Positions 57,168-64,000 of a DNA stretch of 64,000 nucleotides are shown here, in pieces; the first letter of the stretch is position 1, and each line of letters starts with the position of its first letter. The notes beneath the pieces are model-generated. The model ran no database searches and was not told the origin of the DNA. It saw only the letters and a program-made list of their open reading frames with translations. The stretch is from Hordeum vulgare subsp. vulgare (lineage: Eukaryota > Streptophyta > Magnoliopsida > Poales > Poaceae): NCBI RefSeq assembly GCF_904849725.1, contig NC_058518.1, positions 391,641,581 through 391,705,580 of the forward strand, in the 5' to 3' direction. The position numbers were made by a program, and so were the translations under genes.

Positions 57168-57690
57168 TTAGTCCCCGAATGGATTGGGGTTGGAACGACG
57201 AAGCGATGCTTGAAGTTTGGATCCGACTGGAACGGATGTGACTTTGGCGTTGCTTGCCTCGATCCATTTTATCTTTTCTGACCAACGATCTGAGTGGAAT
57301 TCTTTGTGGAATAAACTGTCGGAAACCGAGTGCTTCCAGGGTATCTCTTGACGCGACCAGTCAACTGACACCGGCGGATTTTCTGGGATCCTCAAATTTC
57401 GGTTACCATGCGCTCAGCGGGGATGACGCCATCGCGCTCGAGTAGCGCCTGACGCCTCGATTCTTGCGCCTTCATCTTCTCCACTGATATCGCCGCGATT
57501 GGTCGGGGGATAAGGTTTCGGGGCAACCTGCCAGTGACACAGTCGGAACCTTACTTAAACCCCAGCGGCGAGGGTTTTCTCGTTATGCTCGCCGGATCTC
57601 TTGCCTTTGCTTGCTCCGCTCCTCTCGCCCTCCCCTGCGCACCCAAGCTTCCTCCTTTTCCTTCTCCTTCGCGGACCCGCAGCTTCCGCC
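57168..57690 (+). promoter_or_regulatory. Presumed promoter and 5' UTR of the antisense gene
   Basis: GC-rich 520 bp between LTR and the antisense start codon. A TATA-like TTACTTAAACC is at about 57550-57560, followed by a pyrimidine-rich leader (57600-57680). An upstream ATG at 57585 is out of frame and would overlap the gene start if included in the mRNA. The assignment rests on position and base composition only. Confidence 0.35.
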
Positions 57691-60600
57691 ATGACCAAGG
57701 GACAGACCAGCAAGATGGAGGCGAAGAAGAAGAAGGGGAAGGCGGCGGCTCCTGCTCAGCGGCGGCAGCGAGCGTTGCCGGCGGGGTGGATCCAGGGGGA
57801 CTTCCTCCCCTCCACGGTGACGAAGGGGGATCTGCTGCGGCTGGTGGAGCACGGGATGATCGTGCACAAGTCGTGGAGGCTGCCGACGGAGAATGAGATC
57901 GAGCCGGCGCCCCGGGAGGGGGAGCGCGTCCTGCTGCTCAGCCACGTATATCGAGGTTTCTTTCTGCCCCCGCATACTTTCTTCAAAGGCATTATGAACC
58001 ACTTCGGGGCGCAGCTTCACCACTTTCCCCCAAATGCTATAGCTCATCTCTCTGCTTTCATAGTCATGTGCGAGTGGTTCATCGGCTGTCCTCCCCATTG
58101 GGGGCTGTTCAAACATATTTTCTCTGCTAGATCCCAAACTATCAAACGACTTCACCAGTCGGATGATAAGACACACCTTCTCCAGCTCTGCGGAGGCTTA
58201 GGTTTCCAGAAGAAGAGTAGGAGTAGTTATCCTGCCCTTCAGCTGAGTGAGTCGGTTAGGAACTGGCAGTCGACGTGGTTCTACTGCCAGGACGTTGCCT
58301 GCCCGAATGCCACGACAGGGCTGCCTCCCTTTAGCTTAGATCGACCCGCTCCGCCTAAGCAGCTTGCGCTCACGAAGGCGGAGAAGGTCGACATCCGGCC
58401 TCTGGTTGACGCACTCGTAGATGTCGTCATAAGGGGAGTCACCGGCATAGATTTGCTGGAGATTTTCCTCGCTCGGCGCATACAACCACTGCAGGCTCGC
58501 AACCACGCCATGTGGCACTACACGGGGCCCGAAGACTCCACTCGGACCAACGTCTTGGGCGTGACCGAGGAGAAGGTGGCGTCGTGGGTGCTCCAGATCG
58601 CAGGCGCCTGTGAGAACCCCAGAGGGTCTCGGCGAGTGAGGGCTTTCTGTGCGGACAATCCTCCTCCGAACCAGGTGAGTACCATTTGTCGAGTGCACGT
58701 ATCTGTCTAAGTTTTATTGCTTTCTTGAATCTCTGCCTGGCGTCTGATGTCGCCGACTGTATTCTATGCAGAAGTGGACCAACTGGTTTTCTCCTGTCTC
58801 GAACGGGAACCCGGCCGAGGAGGAGGAGGAGGGCAGCGGGGAGGGCACTGTGGAGAGCGTCGAGTATGTATCCGACAGCGGGGAAACGGAGGAAGAGTCT
58901 AGTGAGGAGGAGGAGGAGGAAGACAAAGAGCAGGACTCACCGCCCCCGCTGCCGGAGCACCGAACCAAGCGCCGACATGAACCTGCAGTTCCCTCGGCCC
59001 CTCCAGCATCCTCGAGTGCTCCGCCCACTGCTCCCGTGGTCCCGAGTGCTCGGAGCACCAAGAGGACCAGGGACGTTGCTGCTGAGCCTGTGGGTCATCC
59101 TTCCAAGGTGGCTAAACCGAGCGGATCTAAACCTCGGAAGGCTTTGCCGCGGATGAGGGTCACTGTTCCCGTCACCTCAACGTAAGTGCATTGTTCTTCT
59201 TCTGATATTTGATTGAACTCCTGTTTGATGGTCGAATGAATTTCACTCGACAGGGTTGCCACCTCTGCCACCTCTCCGGCGCGCCAGGAGGATGATCCCA
59301 TGGACGCGGACAACGTCGTCTCGTCCCAGCCATGTGCGTTGTAGCGATTCCGAAAGTTTTATATTATCGCATCACGAATTCTGTCTTTGATCTCGACCCT
59401 TTCTTTTTCTGAGATCTCGCGTCGTTCGGTCTGGCAGGGGTGATTTATGTGGATGAGGGTGACCAGGGGAGACCTGAGCAAGCTGCGAAGCCTGTCCTTG
59501 AGGTTGTCCCGCCAGTTACTGCTCTTGCCGCAGACGTGCTGCCGACTGAGGAGGCGCTGGTGGCTGCTGAACCGACTGGAGCGGGTCTTGGGATGCCCAA
59601 GGAGCTTCCAACGATGCTAGGCCCGTCAAATGTCGAGTTCTACGTCCAGCGCCTCCCGGAGGATCAGGTGGGAGCGGCCAAGGGGGCCATGGTGCAGGCG
59701 GAGCTGATAGCGGGAGAAGCCAAGAAGGCGTACGACTCCATCGCATCCTTGTACCAGCGGAGCTTGGAGCTGCGGGACGATATCCGAGTAAGTGGGCTAG
59801 TAAGTATTTACTTTTCTCTTGTAACCCACTGGGTGTGCTCGGATACCGTATGATGTTTGCAATGGGTTCACTCTGAGTGAACCCAGTGGGTGTAGTCCCC
59901 GAGACTTCTGTCGAGTGCTTGCACCGGCAGTTGTCTTTATGCATATTGTCTTTGACTTGGTCAGATCCGTAAATAATATGGTCGACTGCTAACAGTTGGG
60001 GCACTCGGAGTGCACCTACTGTAAGAGTCCCCGAGAGTAATTTTACTCAGGTCGGGTAGTATTAGCCTTGTAGGCGTAGGTGTTGTCATGTATCTCAATA
60101 GGGCGGACCTGTTTGAGTTTCATGCCAGTGGGGTCACTCTCAGTGAACCCACTGGGTGTAGTCCCCGAGAGTAATTTTACTCAGGTCGGGTAGTATTAGC
60201 CTTGTAGGCGTAGGTGTTGTCATGTATCTCAATAGGGCGGACCTGTTTGAGTTTCATGCCAGTGGGGTCACTCTCAGTGAACCCACTGGGTGTAGTCCCC
60301 GAGACCGCTGTCGACTGCTTGCGTCGGCAGGGGTCTGAAGAACTTAGACTTTTTATTGTTGGATTTGGCTGATCGTCTCTTGGCGCCGGCTGGCAGAAAA
60401 CTTGCGAGATGGGGACGGCGTATGAGACTCTCACGGCTGAGAAGGTTCAGTTTGCTGGTGAGCTGGATGCGGCACTGGTTGCGATGGCTGGCATGAAGGA
60501 TGTTCTGGTGAAACGAGAGAAGTCGTTGGAGCAGGCCCGTGAAGCGAACAAGGCACTGACTGCTGAAGTTGAGAAGATGAAGGCGCAAAGGTCTGATCTG

Positions 60601-61263
60601 ATGGGGCAAATGAATGTGCTGAACAAACGGTGGTGTATAGCGCAGGAGAAATACGTCACTGACCGGGCTCGGCAGATGATGACGCGTCTGGGTGGTAAGT
60701 CCTGTTTTTCCGAGTGCTTGTGGTACGTGCGTTACACTCGGTGCTTATTGTTTGCTTGTCGTATGTTTGCAGATTTTTGCATGGACGCTGAAGCTGAAGC
60801 AGCTGACGTGGAGCGGTCGATTCGCGAGAACATTCCACTCGGCGAGGACGCCAATCGAGATCTGCTCGCAGCGCACATTCGCGTGGGCAAAGTTGGTCCT
60901 TTCATCGGTCGACTGAGAGAAGTCGTCGGCCGGATCGACAAGGAACTTTGGCCGGAAGATGAGTCACGACATGAGATGGAAAACTTGATGACTCGACTGG
61001 AGGAGGTCCCAAACCGGGTGCAGTCATGGAAGAAATCTGCGGCTCGCTGTGGTGCAGACGTTGCTCTGTCCCTGGTCCGAGTGCATTGCAAGGAGGTGCG
61101 TGAGGAGAAGCTGAATGTGTTGAAGGTCGCCAACACGAAGAAACTTAGATTTGAAGACTTCATGGAAACCTTCCTTGAGAGTGCCACCCGCATCGTCGAC
61201 GGGATAGACCTGGACACATTCGTGGAGCCCTCCAGTCCTGGGGCCGATCCGGACGACGCGTAA
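57691..61263 (+). CDS. Antisense accessory gene of element F, six exons, 870 codons
   Basis: Exons 57691-58674, 58772-59181, 59254-59333, 59438-59787, 60397-60694 and 60773-61263. All five introns are GT...AG, donors include GTGAGT and GTAAGT, phases match, and the sum is 2613 bases ending in TAA. The protein has a Lys-rich N-terminus (residues 1-25), then a globular domain (about 30-330) with RGFFLPPHTFFKG, HHFPPNAIAHLSAFI and ENPRGSRRVRAF. These resemble the 'putative gypsy type transposon' domain (Pfam Transposase_28). An acidic Glu-rich stretch (about 340-385), a Pro/Ala linker, a heptad-like coiled coil (about 590-710) and a tail with GIDLDTFVEPS follow. It lies opposite to pol, between pol and the 3' LTR. 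Function unknown; antisense ORFs of this type are known in Tat elements. The start is ATG 57691; a longer frame to 57601 lacks ATG. Splicing is predicted, not shown. Confidence 0.75.
60027..60294 (+). repeat. 134-bp direct duplication in intron 4 of the antisense gene
   Basis: GTCCCCGAGAGTAATTTTAC starts at 60027 and again at 60161. The two 134-bp copies look identical, and a third start at 60295 diverges at once. The intron also holds a 9-bp-arm inverted repeat at 59864-59884 (GGGTTCACT/AGTGAACCC). Confidence 0.9.
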
Positions 61264-61489
61264 GAAAACTTTTACCTCGGTATGACAAGTGTTGGTTGTA
61301 AGAAACCTTGGCCACTTCTGTTGGCCGTCACATTCTTGGTTCGGTGCGGGTAAGCTTGATCAACACCGAGTGAACCATCTTTGGGTGAAATTCGAATTTG
61401 AATCAAATCGTTTGCTCTTCTGTTGCAATTTTGGCTCGAGTTTTGTTTGGCGTTTCTTGGTGAAGCCAATGGCAAACAAGCGGAGCATG
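61264..61489. other. Unassigned stretch after the antisense gene
   Basis: No ORF or repeat recognised. It would contain the 3' UTR and polyadenylation site of the antisense gene. Confidence 0.4.
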
Positions 61490-62275
61490 TAAGTGTCAGT
61501 TGTCTTGACATCTGCATGAGCCTCTGTGAGGGTCTTGCGGGGTCTCCGAGTGTATCTGTAGGATACACTCGAGGGTAATAGAGTACTTAGGCGATTCTTG
61601 ATCGCAGCTAAGTCCCCAAGTGCGACGGACATGCTGCACTCGGAGCGAGTTGTTACTCTTGTAATTGTCAGTTGTCTTGACATCGCAGCTAAGTCCCCGA
61701 GTGCAACGGACATGCTGCACTCGGATCGAGTTGTTACTCATGTAATTGTCAGTTGTCTTGACATCCACATGAGCCTCAATGAGGGTCTGCTACTCATGTA
61801 ATTGTCAGTTGTCTTGACATCCACATGAGCCTCAATGAGGGTCTGCTGAGTCCCCGAGTGGATCTGTAGGATACACTCGAAGGTAATAGAGTACTTAGGC
61901 GATTCTTGGTCGCAACTAAGTCTTCAAGTGCGACGTTTAGTGCACACTCGGAGAAAGTGAGTACTTAGGCGATTCTTGATCGCAGCTAAGTCCCCGAGTG
62001 CGATGTTTAGTGTACACTCGGAGAAGATGAGTACTTAGGCGATTCTTGATCGCAGCTAAGTCCCCGAGTGCGACGTGTAGTGCACACTCGGAGAAAGTTA
62101 GTACTTAGGCGATTCTGGATCGCAGCTAAGTCCCCGAGTGCGATGTTTAGTGCACACTCGGAGAAAGTTAGTACTTAGGCGATTCTGGATCGCAGCTAAG
62201 TCCCCGAGTGTGACGTTAATGCACACTCGGAGAAAGTTAGAACTTAGGCGATTCTGGATCGCAACTAAGTTTTTT
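61490..62275. repeat. Tandem repeat block in element F 3' region (70-bp units plus longer units)
   Basis: GTACTTAGGCGATTCT recurs at 61891, 61961, 62031, 62101 and 62171, exactly 70 bp apart, and in changed form at 62240 (69 bp). Each unit also has CAGCTAAGTCCCCGAGTG and CACTCGGAG. Left of it, 61490-61880 holds larger repeats built from the same words plus GTAATTGTCAGTTGTCTTGA (about 61660, 61741, 61798). Hypervariable tandem repeats at this spot are known in Tat-lineage elements and can seed satellites. Confidence 0.9.
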
Positions 62276-62384
62276 TTTTTGAGACCGGAGTCTGTGACCG
62301 CGGAAGAATTCTGAATCTGCAAAAGCTCAATCTGCTTTATATTATTTCATCAATACTTGTTCTTTACATCGCTTCAGTCGACGG

Positions 62385-63350
62385 TCACGTGTAGAAGCGC
62401 TTCAGGAGATCTCCGTTCCATGCTCGCGGCTCGTCTGTCTCCCTGTCGATGTTGTAGAGTTTGTATGCTCCGTTGTTCAACACCTTGGAGATGATGAAGG
62501 GTCCTTCCCAGGCAGGAGCCAACTTGTGAGGTCTTTGCTGATCCACTCGGAGCACCAGGTCACCTGCTTGGAAGGTGCGACTCCTGACGTGGCGTGCGTG
62601 AAAGTGCCGCAGATCTTGTTGATAAATGGTTGAGCGAGTCACTGCCATCTTGCGCTCCTCCTCCAGAAGGTCCACTCCATCTTGCCTTGCTTGTTCTGCT
62701 TCAGCTTCAGAGAAGAGTTCGACTCGTGGAGCATTGTGAAGCAAGTCACTCGGAAGGATTACTTCTGCTCCGTAAACGAGGAAGAACGGTGATCGCCCTG
62801 TAGATCTGTTGGGGGTTGTGCGGAGACCCCAAAGCACTGAAGGTAGTTCGGTGACCCATGCGCCAGCGGCATGTCCCACCTCTCGCAGGAGTCGGGGCTT
62901 CAAACCTTGCAGAATAAGTCTATTCGCCCGCTGTGCTTGCCCATTGGATTGAGGATGCGCCACGGAAGCAAAATCCACTCGGATACCTTGGCTTGCACAG
63001 AAACCTTTGAATCTGTCCGAGTCAAAGTTTGTCCCGTTGTCCGTGATTATGCTGTGAGGTACACCAAATCTGGAGATGATGTCCCTGACAAACTTGATGG
63101 CTGTTAGGGCGTCGAGCTTCTTGATGGGCTTGGGTTCAATCCATTTTGTGAACTTGTCGACTGCCACCAACAAATGTGTGTATCCTCCTTGGCCTGTCCT
63201 GAATGGACCGACTGTATCTAATCCCCATACTGCAAACGGCCACACAAGAGGGATTGTCTTCAACGCAGATGTTGGCTTGTAGGACTTGTTGGAGTAGAAC
63301 TGACAGCCTTCACATCGGTCGACCATATCTTTAGCCATTTCGTTTGCCTG
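62385..63350 (-). pseudogene. Integrase of element F, catalytic Glu lost
   Basis: Minus-strand frame ending in TGA at 62385, coherent from about 63350. In order: CEGCQFY (second half of the HHCC zinc finger), WGLDTVGPF (first Asp), IITDNGTNF (second Asp), HPQSNGQAQRAN, the C-terminal PFFLVYGAE and the GPFIISKVLNNGAYKL chromatin-side domain. The residue 36 after the second Asp, where DD35E integrases have Glu, is Gln (codon at 62931-62933). The enzyme would insert element cDNA. With Gln there and the frameshift upstream, this copy should be inactive. The first ~90 residues of the drawn frame (above 63350) are out of the true frame. Confidence 0.85.
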
Positions 63351-63976
63351 CAACCAGAAGAACCAGCTCTGAATGCTTTGGCGACGATCGCTCTCGAAGA
63401 GGCGTGATGACCGCAGGTTCCCGAGTGAATATCTTCCAGGATTAACTGTCCCTCCTCTAGGGAGATGCATCGTTGAAGAACGCCTGAAACGCTTTCCTTG
63501 TACAACTGGCCAACAATGACAGTGAACGACTTCGACCTGCGGACTATCTGCCTGGCCTGGACTTCGTCTTCTGGTAATTCCTGCCTCAGGATATATGCAA
63601 TGATCGGCACAGTCCAATCGGGGATGACAGCAAGAATCTCCATGATCAGATCAACCACAGCAGGTACGTCGACTTCAGTCGGATCCGTCGAGCTCTTTGG
63701 TTGTACACGTTCTTCCGTGAAAGGATCTTCTTTGACTGAGGGAAGGTGGAGGTGCTCGAGGCAGACGTCACTCGGGACTGGTTTTCGAGTGGATCCGAGT
63801 TTTGCCAACTCATCAGCTGCTTGGTTCTTCAGTCGCGGAACATGGTGGAGTTCTAGACCTTCAAATTTTTTCTCGAGCTTCCTCACCGCATTGCGGTATG
63901 TAGTCATGGTGGGGTTCCTGACGTCCCACTCCTTCATCACTTGATTGACCACCAAATCCGAATCCCCGTAGACCAT
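63350..63976 (-). pseudogene. RNase H end and integrase zinc-finger start of element F, frameshifted
   Basis: Minus-strand frame beginning before 64000: YGDSDLVVNQVMKEW and NQAADELAKLGS are the last conserved blocks of gypsy RNase H. A ~100-residue linker follows, then EDIHSGTCGHH, the His pair of the integrase zinc finger. At about 63365 a 1-bp loss shifts the frame; the zinc finger continues in the integrase frame above. RT, protease and gag must lie further right. Confidence 0.8.
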
Positions 63977-64000
63977 CAGGCGACGGACGCCGAGTGAGAT

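Larger units (their letters stand above)
56610..64000 (-). mobile_element. Element F, Tat-lineage gypsy retrotransposon, minus strand, partial
   Basis: Read on the minus strand from the right: end of RNase H, integrase, pol stop at 62385, a tandem-repeat 3' region (61490-62275), an antisense spliced gene (57691-61263), and the 3' LTR. The integrase motifs (HPQSNGQ, LPSVLWGLRTTPNRSTG, PFFLVYGAE) are those of the Tat lineage (RIRE2, Grande, Retand). Extra antisense ORFs and tandem repeats between pol and the 3' LTR are known from this lineage. The 5' LTR, gag, protease and RT lie beyond 64000. Host: LTR E. Confidence 0.85.

Noticed and set aside
57168..57541. F LTR ending at 57541 (GACACA)
   Set aside because: No purine tract lies on the minus strand next to that point, whereas 57167 has CGGGGACTAA beside it.
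57601..57690. Start of the antisense protein at 57601
   Set aside because: That frame has no ATG before 57691; the upstream codons are pyrimidine-rich leader.
61490..62275. CRISPR-like array
   Set aside because: The 70-bp units are contiguous tandem repeats with no variable spacers, in a plant retrotransposon.

Overview
The window looks like pure intergenic DNA from a large grass genome of the Triticeae (wheat, barley, rye or Aegilops). The main reason is a 1.8-kb LTR at 23038-24847 whose two ends match the BARE-1/WIS/Angela Ty1-copia family of these genomes. Other reasons are Athila-type and Tat-type Ty3-gypsy elements and a SIRE/Maximus-type copia LTR. I see no host protein gene, rRNA, tRNA or CRISPR. 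Family names come from recalled motifs, not a search, and boundaries were read by eye from LTR pairs, TG...CA ends, primer-binding sites (PBS), polypurine tracts (PPT) and target-site duplications (TSD).

Layout. 1-5084: LTR and leader pieces of three Athila-like elements around a SIRE/Maximus-type copia 3' end (PPT, LTR 2911-4434). 5085-10865: a decayed probable CACTA DNA transposon with a tandem repeat of about 504 bp and a broken, partly duplicated gene-like region. 10866-18960: LTR 'G', interrupted by non-autonomous element 'H' (11631-18444). 19290-38003: a gypsy element 'D' with 4.7-kb LTRs, an initiator-Met PBS and rotted pol. Its 5' LTR is split by minus-strand element 'C' (20400-28788), which itself holds a solo Angela/BARE-type LTR 'J' with a perfect TSD. 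38369-56609: a divergent Angela-like LTR 'E', split by element 'A' (39364-56209, perfect TSD ATGCC). A's 5' LTR is split in turn by element 'B' (39460-46465). 56610-64000: the 3' part of a minus-strand Tat-lineage gypsy element 'F', inserted in E and running off the window.

Three things stand out. (1) F carries, antisense to its pol, a spliced gene whose six exons join in phase into an uninterrupted 870-codon frame (57691-61263), although the integrase beside it is frameshifted and has lost its catalytic Glu. (2) Elements B, C and H lack pol but share an uncharacterised protein domain, a motif just after its stop codon, a 9-bp-stem hairpin and repeated PPT-like words. (3) Element A keeps gag, protease and an ATHILA ORF-1-like gene but has no reverse transcriptase or integrase, and an LTR-like segment lies in front of the ATHILA gene. 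A, B and H are non-autonomous, so their movement would need enzymes from other elements.

Insertion order readable from nesting: B after A after E; F after E; J after C after D; H after G.
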